In this document: positions 1 through 11,228 of the stretch, piece after piece
Position numbering within the stretch: the stretch's first letter is position 1
Layout of the letters: every line of letters begins with the position of its first letter
Assembly: GCF_010183535.1 (NCBI RefSeq)
Contig: NC_071328.1
Span: 12,152,001 to 12,216,000, forward strand
Direction of reading: 5' to 3'
DNA from: Caenorhabditis remanei
Lineage: Eukaryota > Nematoda > Chromadorea > Rhabditida > Rhabditidae
DNA: 64,000 nucleotides
Notes under the pieces: model-generated
Database searches by the model: none
What the model was told of the DNA's origin: nothing
The model's input: the letters and a program-made list of their open reading frames with translations, nothing else
Position numbers and translations under genes: made by a program

Positions 1-964
1 CACAGTTTTTGAGGTATAAGCCTTCAAAGACAGGTTGTTTTGGAGTAAGGGGTAGAACATCTTTACTCATTCATATCTTCCCAGGGAAGCAGTTTACAGA
101 AAAGTTATCAACTACAAAAATGATTGGCATGAAATTTCACACATTTTATTAGTTAACACCTTTTTGATAGGTATTATAGGGATGAGATATTTGCGTATAT
201 ATAAAACACAGGTGTCTTGAACTGCGGCAAAAACGAAAAAACGAAGCGTCAGCTTGAAACCGCCGTATCTCAAAAAAACTAAAAGTGCAATCAAAATGCT
301 GTTAACTAACAAAATGTGCAAAATGTTATGCTTAATATTTTTGTAATTGATAACTTTTCTGTAAAATGTCGCCCTGGGAAGATTTTTATCAACAAACCGC
401 ATTTTCCGCCTCTCTCTCTCAGTTCAACCAAGCAATCTTTGAAGACGTATATCTCAATACTTTTCAGAACTACAAAAAAGTTGTGCACAGAAAAATGTAG
501 CTCTTGACATTTCCTATTCATTCATATACTTCTTAAAACAACGTGACTCTTTCTGTTTCCATGGCGGCTTCAGTGGTTTTCCCCAAAATACAAATATTTC
601 ATTCGGCCCTGCCCTTCCCATCACTCCTAGACATCAAATTCATAAAATTCCAAAGCAAAAATTCTTCGGAATAATTCATATCATTCTCTCTCCGTATCAT
701 ATAAAGGTCAATTGGGTAATGTACGCATCCGTCCGAACCATTTATCAGTTGATAACAAAGGAGAGATCAGGGAACGAAGAGAGACGCAGAGTAACCTAGA
801 TTTTTGATACATTTTTATTATCGATAATACGGGTCAAAACCTGATGGATAATGAAACCTTTCGAGGAGAGGGGGATATGAACAGGATGTGGGGTTTGAGA
901 GAGGAAAGGGGAGAGTGTGGACATCCGGACAAACTAATTTATTTGAAATAATAAATTATTTCAG
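1..964. other. Probable intron of the preceding gene, with hairpin repeat material
   Basis: No coding exon could be supported here. About 60-520 is a palindromic family-C repeat: it has the tract ending ACAAAAATG, a mirrored GAGATAT / ATATCTC block and CTCTCTCTCAG. The rest, 520-964, is AT-rich sequence with a GAGAGACGCAGAG tract near 780. Confidence 0.4.
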
Positions 965-1084
965 GCTAACAAGAACGCCAAACGAGTTGCCCTTGAAGCC
1001 CAAAACGCTCCATCAAAGGACCAACAAGTCGCCACAATGGGATACAATCCATACGCCTACTGGCCATACTACGGACGTGCTTAA
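965..1084 (+). CDS. Terminal exon of an unidentified gene (gene starts upstream of the window)
   Basis: An acceptor (ATTATTTCAG) ending at 964 is followed by an open frame of 39 codons and a TAA at 1082-1084. The peptide starts ANKNAKRVALEAQ and ends in an aromatic-rich tail, PYAYWPYYGRA. An AATAAA lies about 225 bp downstream (near 1310). The frame is codon-biased towards worm-preferred codons (GCC, AAG, CTT, CCA), which supports real coding. I do not recognise the family. No matching upstream exon could be identified between 1 and 964, so that stretch is probably intron carrying hairpin repeats. The phase of entry (0) is assumed from the frame that stays open. Confidence 0.6.
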   Translation, partial: ANKNAKRVALEAQNAPSKDQQVATMGYNPYAYWPYYGRA

Positions 1085-2548
1085 ATTCAGAAAATTTTGA
1101 AATTTTGAATTTTAGTTAACCTCTCCAACTCACAACGCTCACACCCCATTCCCCCTAAATCGGGTTTCAATTTATATTCAGTTTTTCTACTTTTTCAAAC
1201 GAATAATTTGCTCCAAATTTGCATTGTCACAATCCAAAAACTGCCTTTCCATGTTTTTTCACAACTTGTTTTTCGCTAAAAAAATGTATTCAAATTCTAA
1301 ATGAAAATTTAATAAATGATTTTATCTCTGATTTGTCACCGTCTTGACTTCCTGTCGATTATGTGTCTACGTGGCGCAATTGTTTCCAGTTTTGCCCTTC
1401 ACCCACACAGTAGTTGGTTCGATGCCGTCCCGAGGTTTGACCTTTTTACGCAACACAAGCCCTTCCCTCTTTTAATCTTCGATTTGAACAATGTCTGATG
1501 ACAAAGAACATTTTAATCGAATCAACTTTTCTCTTCTCTGAAAAAGAATTATTTCTTCTTTCTTCTTACACTCCAATTTGTTGTTTTTTTCTTTTCGTGT
1601 GTTGATTGAAAACGGAAATAAACAAGTCACTTGACAAAAAAGGAAGGAAAACTTAAGATGATATCAACTAGAGGTTATTGAAAGGGAAAATAAAAACATT
1701 TGACAGGTTTCTTGTTGTGGTTTTAGGGTTAGTTTCGAGTGGTTTGATCCCAGAATGGTCGGTGGGAATATTAGAGAATTTTGAATGGTTCATAGAAACG
1801 TTGTATTGTTACAATGAGGAGAGGAAAGATCTCAAAAACTAAATTTTAGGAAAAGACCTGCAGAATTTTGAGAGCTTTAGCTTGCTCAGTCTTTCCAGCA
1901 AATAGCTAAGATTTGAGATGATGCTGCATGATAAAAAAAAGAAGATATTATTGCGATACTTTAATGAAAAAGTAGAAAACGTCTAGATCTATGTTTCTGC
2001 AAGTCAGTTTTTTGATTGCTCTTCTAGATGTTGAGATATGCGCTTTCGAAGATAAGAGTCTGAAAAATCAAAAGTGTGAAATCCACCACTCGGTTGCACC
2101 CTGATATCTCTCTGGAGTGAAACCGTACAAAAAAGTGACCAACTACAACAATGATAAACATAACATTTCACACATTTTATTAGTTGCTCATTTTTTAATT
2201 GCTTCACAAAATTTTCAGATATACGTATTTGAAACCAAACAACCGCTCAAGGAAGTCAAGATTGACTTCAAGTTCATATCTCTCTAGAAAAAGTTCGGAC
2301 AAAAAGTTATCAACTAAAAAAGCATTCAGAGTAAAATTTTACACATTTCATTATTTGTCAACTATCTCTTCTAGATTTTGAGATATGCAGCGTTGAATTC
2401 AAGCGACTGTAACAGTAAGACACGGAAGACGCAGAGCAGCTAGAGTGTCTGACTTCTCTATCTTCTCTCAATTCCGCTCAATTATAACTGAAAATCAGAA
2501 AGAAGGTGGCAGATACAAACTAGAATAATTTATTTACAGTCTTTTAAA
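1085..2548. other. Intergenic stretch; family-C repeat in its second half
   Basis: 1085-1990 holds the 3' UTR of the upstream gene, with a probable AATAAA poly(A) signal near 1310, and pyrimidine-rich sequence with no supportable gene. 2000-2480 is a diverged family-C hairpin: GAGATATGCG blocks on both sides, repeated 'cactaatta/tagttg' arms and a GACGCAGAGCAGCTAGAG core. Confidence 0.45.
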
Positions 2549-4547
2549 TCAATAAATAATCGATAAATCCTCTCTGATAAGTGCTTCCAATCCCTTAGTC
2601 ACATCCTCCACTTTCTGTTTCTTGTCATCAGGAATTGTGATCTTTTTCTGAAAAATGAACACCTTAAATTTTATTTTCAATTTAATAATATTCACCTTGA
2701 TGTAGTAAAGAAGACAGAGATAGAGTGATGCATATTGTTTCATACTATCCACAGAATTCGGTCTCTGAACTCTCAACGCCTTCACAATTTCGCTCATCCG
2801 TGGCTCCGAACCATCATTCAAACAGCAGAACGAGGCGCCCAACGAGAGGAAATAGCCGGCTCGTCCACACCCGTTCTTCGATACAACCATCATCTTCTCG
2901 CTTCCATTCGATGTCTTCACAAAGTTCATAACGTCGACGACGGAACGAGTCGTGTTTGCATACTTGACTGGAACACCGAATGGCTCCCAACCTGTGTGCA
3001 CATAGACGTTTATCATATTCGAGTTGGAGAGTCCATTAGGGAGAGCTTCGATCGTGTAGCGGGTACGCTCTTCATCCATTTTGTCGACCTGGAAGAAACT
3101 GGAGGGTGATAGAGCGAACTGTAGTACAGACTAAAATGGTATCATATTTTGCCTTTTCAGTTGAAAATGCTCAACTTTGAGAGTGCGCCATGGTAAAACT
3201 GACTGTCCCACAAAATAACTTTTTTTGAATCGGACAGATCAAGAGTAGATCTCCATTTTTGTAGTTGACAACTTTTTGTAAGGACATTCCCTAAAGAGTT
3301 ATGGCCATTTTAAGCTCAAAAATCTCACTATTTGCACTGAAATGGGTCGATTTGGGAAAGAAACTACTTTGTCGATATATAACCCTCTAGGGAGTGCCCG
3401 CACAAAAAAGTTGTCAACTACAAAATTGAAGCTCTACTTTTGATATGTTTGATCCAGTAAAAATCTACTTGATGGGACAATGAGTATTACTATGATACAC
3501 TCTCAAAGTTGAGCATTTTCAACTGAAAAAGGGAAAATATGATATCATTCTGGCCGGTACTGTATCGTGTTTCCTTTTACCAATCTGATATTGACAAACA
3601 TGCTCCCATAATAGACATAAGATCCTGGAGTTGTCGGAAAGAAGTCATTCTTCTCATCTTCTGCACCCATCAGAACATACATCATAACCACTGACTCATT
3701 GAATACAGCCCTCCAAAACTCTTCCTCGAAACCTCTCTTCGGCATCTGACCCATCAGAATTGGATAACGACAATGTGGAACAGTGATAGTTGACATGTTC
3801 ACATAATCATCCGGTTGGTTGGGAATCTTGACGATGGTTGAGTCGAGACACGGATAAGCGTCCGTTTGGTTTTTATGGAGATTCTTCTTCCACAGAAGAC
3901 AGTCTTTCTCGACGAGAGGCTTCGTGGAGGCACATGCTTCGATGTATTCCAGACGGGCCATGGCGGCATCTGAAAATCCAAAAATATCAAGGAGTCGAAT
4001 TACGAGGCTTACCCATCTTCTCAATGTATCCCAATGCCACGTCTTCAGCCTTCCACTTGACAGGTGCAGCGACTGTCTGAACGGTAGGCGGAGTTGTAAG
4101 AACTGGAGGCATCATGATTGGAACAGCAGTGGGAGTTGGGGAGTGACCCATTGGAGTCAGTGCTCTGGCAGTTGTTGTGAATTTAGTTGGAGCTGAAGGT
4201 GCTTCGGAAAACTGATTTACGGCGGAATCGGATACAGTAATCGTTGGAAGGAAAGGGGTTCCATCGGTGGTAACATCATCATTCGAGGAGTGTTTTTTGA
4301 GTTTATGTTTCGAATCGAATGAACGGAGACTTGCATTCGATGCTGTTTTATTCAATCCTGTCCCGGATTTCCCTTTCTTCGCTCCTTTTTTCGTCTTGTC
4401 TCGTTTTTTCGATTTCTTCGGTGGATGGACTGATCCTTTTCCATGGTGATGGTGGTGATGCTTCTTTGTTTTCTTGTCTTTTCTGGAAAATGTACTTTCT
4501 TATTTCATTAGGAATTCTGAGACGTCATTGCAAACTTACGAGGACAT
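2549..4547 (-). CDS. Protein-tyrosine-phosphatase-domain protein, predicted pseudophosphatase
   Basis: Five exons in transcript order: 4540-4547, 4013-4482, 3581-3969, 2696-3088, 2549-2647, giving 452 residues. The first exon is only 8 nt (ATG TCC TC). The N-terminus is very basic, with a six-His run and KKSKKRDKTKKGAKKGK near residues 10-45, then a Ser/Thr/Pro-rich linker. The PTP fold follows from about residue 160: the DAYPCLDSTIVKI segment, GQMPK (where the family has ..A.Q.P.), EEFWRAVF, and then GWEPFGVPV. The signature loop reads VSKNGCGRAG at about 358-367 where active enzymes have HCSxGxGRTG, so the nucleophilic Cys is Ser and the preceding His is Val. The WPD Asp is also missing (WEPFGVP). 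It therefore probably binds phosphotyrosine or acts as a scaffold rather than hydrolysing. Nematodes have many such PTPs, often male/sperm-enriched; that expression is family knowledge only. Intron 3 (3089-3580) is almost entirely a family-A MITE. Confidence 0.85.
3122..3563. repeat. Family A palindromic MITE, inside PTP-gene intron 3
   Basis: Two arms mirror each other. The left arm has TTTTCAGTTGAAAATG, CTTTGAGAGTG, the shared TTTGTAGTTGACAACTTT core and a CATTCCCTAAAGAGTTATGG block. The right arm carries the complements: CTCTAGGGAGTG, AAAGTTGTCAACTACAAA, CACTCTCAAAG and CATTTTCAACTGAAAA. Termini are near GTACAG / GTACTGTA. No coding capacity. Confidence 0.8.
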
Positions 4548-4739
4548 TTCTTGGTTTCCTTCTTCTCGTCAGAAGTTCTCGATGAGAAAATTCAATTTTT
4601 TCGGTGTAAAATGACTGATTTATTGTGTAGCGTTGGCTATTTATGACAAGGAGGGTATAGAGGTAGGCGTGGAAAATAAAAAGTACACGAGAAAAAAAAG
4701 TAAAAAAAAGAAAGTGAAGCACAGTTTATACAATTGCGC

Positions 4740-5067
4740 TGACAAGAGAATCTTAAGGGTCGTAAGTTTGGAATCGTTCCTAATTGCTACCAGGCATTAA
4801 GGACATCTTGTTTAGGCAGACCCCACATTTTTGTTTGCTCGTCACTTCCCGCTGAGAAAAACCGTCTCAAAGGTTCACCTTTTGTGGTTAAGCCCTGTAA
4901 AAGCCAGATAATGATTTAAAAACTAGGGGTTAATACGGTTTTTCTCAGCGGAAATTGACGAGCACAAAACAAAAATTTGGGATTTGCCTAATCAAGTTGT
5001 CCTTAATGCCTGCTAGCAGTTTGGAACGATTCCAAACTTGCGACCCTTGAGGTTCCCTTGTGAAATT
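4740..5067. repeat. Long hairpin (inverted repeat), MITE-like
   Basis: The left arm, 4740-4872, contains AAGGGTCGTAAGTTTGGAAT, GGCATTAAGGACA and CTGAGAAAAACCG. It is mirrored by the right arm, 4927-5067, with CGGTTTTTCTCAG, TGTCCTTAATGCC and ATTCCAAACTTGCGACCCTT. The two arms match over about 130 bases with some mismatches and leave a loop of about 55 bases. It lies between the 5' end of the PTP gene and the 3' end of the acyltransferase gene (both on the minus strand). This is a different sequence from families A-E. Confidence 0.8.
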
Positions 5068-5156
5068 CTAACAAGGAACGCTTTAGTCTCTCAAGATATC
5101 ACACAAATTTTATCAGTTTATGTAGAGCGTGGTTGTATTACAAAACCAGAAAAAGT

Positions 5157-5522
5157 CTACAGTACCGGTCAAATAGTTGTAAACTGGCCGTTTTCAGTAG
5201 AAATTGTCCAAATTTGAGAGTTTGTCTTGGTAATTTTAATTGTCACACCCAGTAGGTTTTATATACTGTTTTGTACGGACACTCCCTAGAGAGTTACATA
5301 TGGACAAAGTAATTTCTTCTCAAATCGACCAGTGCAAAATATTGCGATCGTCTTAGAATGACCATAACTTTCAAGGGAGGGTCCGTAGAAAAAAGTTGTC
5401 AACTACAAAAATGAAGCTCTATTTTTGATCTGTATGATCCATTAAAAATCTACAATCAGTATTACACACTCTCAAAGTTGGACATTTCCAACTGAAAAGG
5501 TCTAAGTCCATAACCGACTGTA
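5157..5522. repeat. Family A palindromic MITE (intergenic copy)
   Basis: Starts near CTACAGTACCGGTC and ends near CCGACTGTA. It contains both arms of the family: CCAAATTTGAGAG...CACTCTCAAAG, CACTCCCTAGAGAGTTA, and AAAGTTGTCAACTACAAA. Confidence 0.75.
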
Positions 5523-5549
5523 TGCCTAGAAACTTTTATTCTCAAAAAG

Positions 5550-8500
5550 TCAACACGAAGTAGAAGTATTCAAGTGTGGATCCTTGAAACGGACTCTTCT
5601 CTCCTTCTCAATCACATCCAAATCACTCCTCTGAGCACACAAACTTCCAGTTTCAATCCATTGTCTCGTCTTCTCATCCGCATTCAAATCATCAACTTCT
5701 AACTCCTCGTTTTCATTCATCACCACATATTTCTCCACTTTCTCAGAATCATCGAATGAAACGTGTCTTTCCATTCGATCCTTCGTTTCGTCTTCATTCA
5801 TTCTACGAGTTGTCATGAAGAGTTTACGTTCGAGGGTTAGCAGAGGCACTTCTGGAAACAGACAGATGATTATAGTGAGGAAGTGCGCTCCACCGAAAGA
5901 GCGAGTCTGAAGACTAACCGATTGCAATCGCAATAAAGAAGGCGCTGACTAGTGAAATGGAATAAATCGAAATGGTGATAAACATGAAATATCCGAATGA
6001 AGATGGCGACATTGGTTGACGGAGAGAGTTCAGATAGTAGAGGAGAATGGGTTCGTGGGATAGATAGACACCAAATGAGAGTCTGGAAATGAAAATTAGA
6101 GAATCTAGAATTGAGGTTTTCTGATTCAGGAAAAATTCTGGTTTAAAAAAATTTCTGAATAAAATAAATTTTTCCGAAAAAATCTGAATCCCGGATTCAG
6201 CACTCAACTTTCTGAATTCTGAATTTTAAACTTCCAATTGTGAAAGTTGCATTCAGAGTTCAGAACTCAAAATTTTGGGATCTGAATTCTGGGTTCCGGA
6301 TTCTGCATTCTGGATTCTGAATTCTGAATTCTAAATTTCAAATTTGGAAAATAGAACTCAGACTTCAGGAATCAAGTTTTTGAATTTTGCATTCTGAATT
6401 CTTGAATCTGGATTCTGAATTATAAATTTCGAATTGTGAAACTTGTATTTAGAATTTAAAACTCTGGATTCAGGACACAAGATCCCGAATTCTTGAATCT
6501 AAAATCTGAATTCTGGTTTCACAATTTCGAATAATGAAACTAGAACTCAGGGTACAGGATTCAGGATTCAGGACTCTTAATCCTTAAATCTGGATTCTGA
6601 ATTCTAAATTTCAAACTGTGATACTTGCATTTAGAACTCAGGATTCAAGTTTCTGGATTCTGGGTTCTGAAATCTGTATTCTGCATTTCAGGACCAAGGT
6701 TTTCATTTCCGATTCTAGATTCTGGTTCCCGGATTCCGGTTCAGGAATCTAAAGTCTCGAGATCCGAATCCTGAATGCTAGCTTCAATATTCGAAATTGA
6801 GAATTCCAGATTCTAGAATTCATACTTCAGAATCCACAGTCCTAAATCCTAAACTCTGAATGCTAATTATTGATGTTGAGAATGCAGAATCCAGATTTCA
6901 GAATTCTGAATCTCTTATTTTAGATTCTCAAACCCAAGTTCTGGATTCTAGACTTTTCCTTTCCCAAACCAACTCCTCCCTCTACTCACCTCGACAACAC
7001 CACCAACGCTTGTCCTCCGAACACTTTGAAAATTCCGAAATTATATCCATTCTGTGCCAAAACCACGAGAATCGCCAATCCGATTGCCCATATTGTCCGA
7101 TTCATCACAGCATGTGGGTAGATCAAATATTTCCAACTAAAAAATGGTCCAAATAGGGCGAATGCCAGGAAGAAGAATGCGAGAATCTTGAGACCAATTG
7201 TGGTTACGGTAGGGAGAGTTCCAAGATAACGGATTTGACAAATATACCAACCGGTCAGGATTCCTGAAAAACATTCAAGTGGAAGAAATCAGCAATCGCG
7301 CTCCACCGGATCGGAGTGAGATCGGTAAAGCACGCTTGCTTAGAATATGTACCTATAAAAAACGGTGGGCATCTGGAAATCGGCGATGTGTAGAGAAGCT
7401 TGAACGACAGCTCCGCCTTCTCGAAGTTTCCAGACAACATCTCCACGAACATATTGGCCGGTAAACTGAGAAAAGGATAAATTGTTCCTAATTAATCAAC
7501 CGCGCTCCATCGGACACTCACGATTGATAAAAGAACATAAAACCACGATATCCTAATGCTGCCGTACATAGAAAAACGACAAAAATCCAGCCGAAACGGA
7601 ATCTCGAGACAAAGAAAACTATGATGGGAAGGGTCTGAAAATCCTTAAAGTTTTAAAATTTCCAAAAACCAATAAGATACCAAATACAGCTGAAAATCGA
7701 GTGAGATATACCATAGCCACGGGACACACATTGATGGGAAAAAGTTGGCGAGAAAAGAGAAATGAGGCCAGAGGGAGGATGGAGTGCATTCGGTTCCAAA
7801 CATTCCTGAAATTATTTTGAAGTTCCGCCTCTTTTTGTCTTCAGCAACTTATGTACCATTGGTGTTCCAGAAGGGTCCATCTGCCAAGTGATTATAAACT
7901 AAAGACATAAAAATTAGATAGAGACTGAGAGCTGGCAAGAGTCGGAGGCATCGATGGATGAGTAGGGAAAGGCATTTTAAAATGGAGAACTTGGAGTCGG
8001 CGCCTCTGGAAAATATGATTTTTAATCAGAAGTTGAAAATAAAGCCTAACTTTGAGCGTCCGTCAGGGCGCCCCGATATGAATATTCATCTGTATTTTTA
8101 TATGATTGTATAGATAATGTCTAGCTCTACATTTTTGTAGTTGACCACTTTTTTCTATCTCTTCAAAGCTCAGAGATATGAGTCTTCAAAGGCAGGTAGC
8201 AGAACGAGCAGAGGGAGTGAGACGCAGAGAAGGCAGACGCTCTCTTCCTCTCTCTAAGTTCAGGTGCCAATATTTAAATGTTCATATCTCGAGAGCTTCG
8301 CTAGCTATTAAAAAACTTTCAACTACAAAAATGTACCTCTAGACTTGTTCTATCTATTTATATAAAAACTGAATAAATTCACACACAATGAAAATTCAAA
8401 AAAACCCACCTGAACATGAGCTTCTTTCTAATCGAAAAGGTGGCAACACAAGCTGACAAAAACAAGAAAGTATCCACTGCCAACGACGAATTCAACATGA

Positions 8501-10352
8501 AATTTCTCCATCCCACAACAGTTTCTCCTTTCTTCGCAACCACTCTTATCGTATCCGTAAAGTTAAGAGAAAACAGGCATGTGTGGGAGAAAATGACCCA
8601 GAACGAGCTGCAGACACGGAACAAGTTGACAAGTTTGACGTCTCGAGTGGAATTTCGGAAGAGGTAGGTCAAACTGGAACGGATTGAGAAGGAGGAGAGG
8701 ATGTTGATGAGCAGAGAATTTGATAAGTGAATGGAGGAGAGGTTACGGTAGGTGAGGGCGATGGATGGAGCATTTGTGCGGTTTATAGAGGAGTTGGCGA
8801 CTGACTCGTTCTCATCTTCAGTTTCAGTCCCACATGAGGAACGGTCTTCACTGATAGAGCCGGTAGTGGAGTTGTTGTTGTTCACGCGGTATGATTCTGG
8901 AAACAATTCTTTTTGAAAAGTAGATGCAGTGTCATTAGCTCAACACGTTAGCTTCCACCGATATGCCCTTGAAAAATGCCTCTTTTTCTCTGAGTCTCTC
9001 GATTTCGCACACAATTTTTCTCGGTTTTGGTAGAGCGCGGATGTAAGAAGCATGTTGTGATGATAGCAAAAACCGCGCCTGAAGCGCACCCGACTCACTT
9101 TTATGTATCATCCGTCTCATTTTCGTTTTGCTCTTTTTCAGAAGTCCCTCTCGATTCATCTTTTCAGTGAATGTTCCGATAGCCAGAAGAACCAAAATAA
9201 AGAAGAAAACGAAGAGAACAAAGGGCTGGAAACAGACTTAATTGAGAGGTTTGAAAATTGAGAAACTCACTTTTTTGGCACTCCAAATCTCATCACTTCC
9301 ATCAGAGCAATACACGGATTTCACATCAATTGTTTCATTGAAAAAGTGTTGTTTCGCTAGTTTGAGGAGTTCGATTATGTGATTTTCATGGCAGTTTGAT
9401 GGAGCGCAGATTCCTGAAAGTGGGATATATAAGTACTGTATCTCTCGTATTTTCGCTGCGTAGCGACTGCTGAGTGGATACCGAGTCCACACAGAGCTAA
9501 CTATGCAAACACACTACATCGGAAGGTTGCAACTACAGTTTTTTCAGATTTTTCGTTTTCAAAAAAAGTTATTTCAAGTGCGCTCCACCGAACTGATCTT
9601 GAAAAATGTCTCTTTTTCTCTGAGTCCCACAATTTCGCACACAATTTTCTTTGGTTTCGGTAGAGTGCGGTTGTAAGAAGCGTGTCGTGCTAATAAAATA
9701 GTTACGGATGAATTTGAGAGTAGTACACCTCCATTGGTCAGTTTTGACCTATGTGCGTTTTCGAATAGAGAGCGATTGCATACGTATTGTTCAGCTGTGA
9801 CTTCGTAGCGACTCATGCCTTGCCAAGATGATACGGCAGTCCGACAGAGCGCATTTCACCACCCAACTGACCCGTAGTAACTGGCGATATCTCATTGCGT
9901 ATCTTCACTTCTCCTCTTACAGTACAATAATGCACTTGTCGCATCTCCACAGACCATAATTCTTTGCATGTCTCAAAATCTCCAATAAAAAAGAATGGTC
10001 CTTTTCGAGATAATCCGGGCGGTTTGGCGGGGAGAGCATCGAGTAAACGGACCGCCCAATTTGGTTCGTAATTGGATTGAGAAGAGTAATTGGTGAGGGA
10101 TTTCAGAGCGGATTTGCCAATGTTTATGAGGGAATCCACACAGAAATTGTCGTCTGGAAATCGGTATTTTTCGGAGAAAAGAATGTTTCTCAAGTTCGCT
10201 CTACCATTTTTAAAGTGCTCCGAGAGCATTTCCATCAACGCTCCATCGTTCTCTTTCCCTAATAACTGTTTCAGAATAGATCGGCCATCTTTGAGAAACA
10301 AGGAGTTGATTGATGAGGCTAGAAGAAGTGAGACGAATATGCAGATATTCAT
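5550..10352 (-). CDS. NRF-6/OAC-type membrane protein: NRF domain plus acyltransferase 3
   Basis: Eleven exons in transcript order: 9863-10352, 9271-9413, 9099-9225, 8410-8896, 7857-8005, 7681-7805, 7522-7634, 7353-7465, 6990-7263, 5919-6082, 5550-5851. All junctions are in phase and give 828 residues. There is a signal peptide ([17 protein letters not shown]), then a lumenal, Cys-containing NRF (nose-resistant-to-fluoxetine) domain to about residue 211, including LGICAPSNC. Next come a membrane span ([19 protein letters not shown]) and an acidic, Asn/Ser-rich linker. From about 344 there is a multi-span acyltransferase-3 domain ([16 protein letters not shown] with the conserved His, [28 protein letters not shown]). 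The tail is charged and cytosolic. Members are thought to transfer acyl groups to or transport lipids at membranes; the substrate here is unknown. The exon-1 donor (GTGGTG) is weak but phase-perfect. Confidence 0.88.
6090..6960. repeat. Degenerate GAATTCTGGATTC-type repeat tract in an acyltransferase intron
   Basis: About 870 bp consist almost wholly of variants of GAATTCTGAATTCTGGATTC in a loose, diverged array. It occupies intron 9 of the acyltransferase gene (6083-6989), making it the gene's largest intron. It holds no open frame of note. Confidence 0.8.
8090..8365. repeat. Family C hairpin in acyltransferase intron 4
   Basis: Carries ACATTTTTGTAGTTGACCAC, AGATATGAGTCTTCAAAG, GAGACGCAGAGAAGGCAGACGCTCTC, then the mirrored TTCATATCTCGAGAGC and AACTACAAAAATG arm. 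Confidence 0.7.
8935..9066. repeat. Family B short palindromic MITE
   Basis: Contains TCTTTTTCTCTGAGTCTCTC, ATTTCGCACACAATTTTTCT and TTTTGGTAGAGCGCGGATGT, ending AAGAAGCATG. The mirrored start (CCACCGATATGCCCTTG) is degraded. It lies in intron 3 of the acyltransferase gene. Confidence 0.7.
9577..9696. repeat. Family B short palindromic MITE
   Basis: The arm GTGCGCTCCACCGAA is mirrored by TTTCGGTAGAGTGCGGTTGT; between them are CTCTTTTTCTCTGAGTC and TTTCGCACACAATTTTC. It lies in intron 1 of the acyltransferase gene. Confidence 0.7.
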
Positions 10353-10485
10353 TTTTCAGAGAAAATAAGAAATTTGGAAAATCGTGGGGAGGTGGAGAGG
10401 AGGGAGATTGTAGGAGGAGTTCACGGGGATAAGATTAAAATGTTTCAGTTTTTAAATGGAAGTCATACTGTAGGAAAGAAGAAAT

Positions 10486-11106
10486 ACAGTACCGTGCCTT
10501 TTTAGTGGAAAATGGCCAGCTTTGAGAGGGTCTTACGGTATGATTGATTGTCCCACAAAATAAATGATGTATAATCCATATAGAGTTTAATTTTTGTAGT
10601 TGACAACTTTTTGTACGGACACTCCATAGAGAGTTATGGTCATTTTAAGAGTGCAGCTCAAAAATCACTGTATTTTTCCCTGCTAGGAAGTGTCCGTACG
10701 AAAAAGTTGTCAACTACATATATGAAGCTCTACCTTTGTTCTGTATGGTTTATAAATTAACCAGCCTGGCTGCCGCGCCTTCGGCGCTTCATCCGGCTGG
10801 CCTCTTCTTATTTTCCTGTTCACCCTCTCACAAAAGTGTTCACGTGGCCGAGTGGTTAACGCTCACGCTTGTCGCTGAAAAGGCGAGGGTTCGACTTTTG
10901 CCCATGGCGCGCTCTGCCTTTATTTCTCAAAAATCTTGCGGACATCCTGAAAAACACACCGACAAATCCACAGACAGAGCCCACACGCGTTTTATATATA
11001 AGAATGATTACTTTTGTGGGACAATCAGTGACACTGTAACTCCCTCTTAAAGTTGGTCACTTTCAACTGAAAAAGGCCGAATTGTATATTTTACTGCACG
11101 GTACTG
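10486..11106. repeat. Family A MITE containing an inserted segment with a tRNA-like sequence
   Basis: The outer ends CAGTACCGTGC and GCACGGTACTG are perfect inverted copies. The left arm (GGCCAGCTTTGAGAGGGT, TTTGTAGTTGACAACTTT) and the right arm (GGGACAATCAGTGACAC, TCTTAAAGTTGGTCAC) belong to family A. The right arm is interrupted by about 250 bases (about 10755-11005) that no other copy has. That insert contains the tRNA-like segment listed separately. Confidence 0.75.
10841..10913 (+). other. tRNA-like sequence with Pol III A and B boxes (probable tRNA relic or SINE head)
   Basis: TGGCCGAGTGG matches the A-box and GGTTCGACTT the B-box, about 37 bases apart. A TCGC/GCGA stem encloses a 7-base loop TGAAAAG where an anticodon arm would be. 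I could not fold a complete acceptor stem, and GCCGAGTGGTTAA is typical of Ser/Leu tRNAs whose variable arm is missing here. It sits in the insert within a family-A MITE. Probably not a functional tRNA gene. Confidence 0.45.
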
Positions 11107-11228
11107 GTTATTGATGGAAGCCCGCCAGACAACTACCTATATCAAACAAAACAAGACGGTACATTTTAAAAATCATTTATTTATTCTTTGTTGAAATTCT
11201 CAGCAAGTCAATTTTTGGAGACTGGATA

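Noticed and set aside
2735..3109. Plus-strand 124-codon frame opposite the PTP exon
   Set aside because: No family resemblance; the PTP motifs on the minus strand with in-phase introns account for the region.
10841..10913. A functional tRNA gene
   Set aside because: Pol III boxes are present, but the acceptor stem and a proper anticodon arm could not be formed by hand, and the element lies inside a MITE. A tRNA scanner would settle it.
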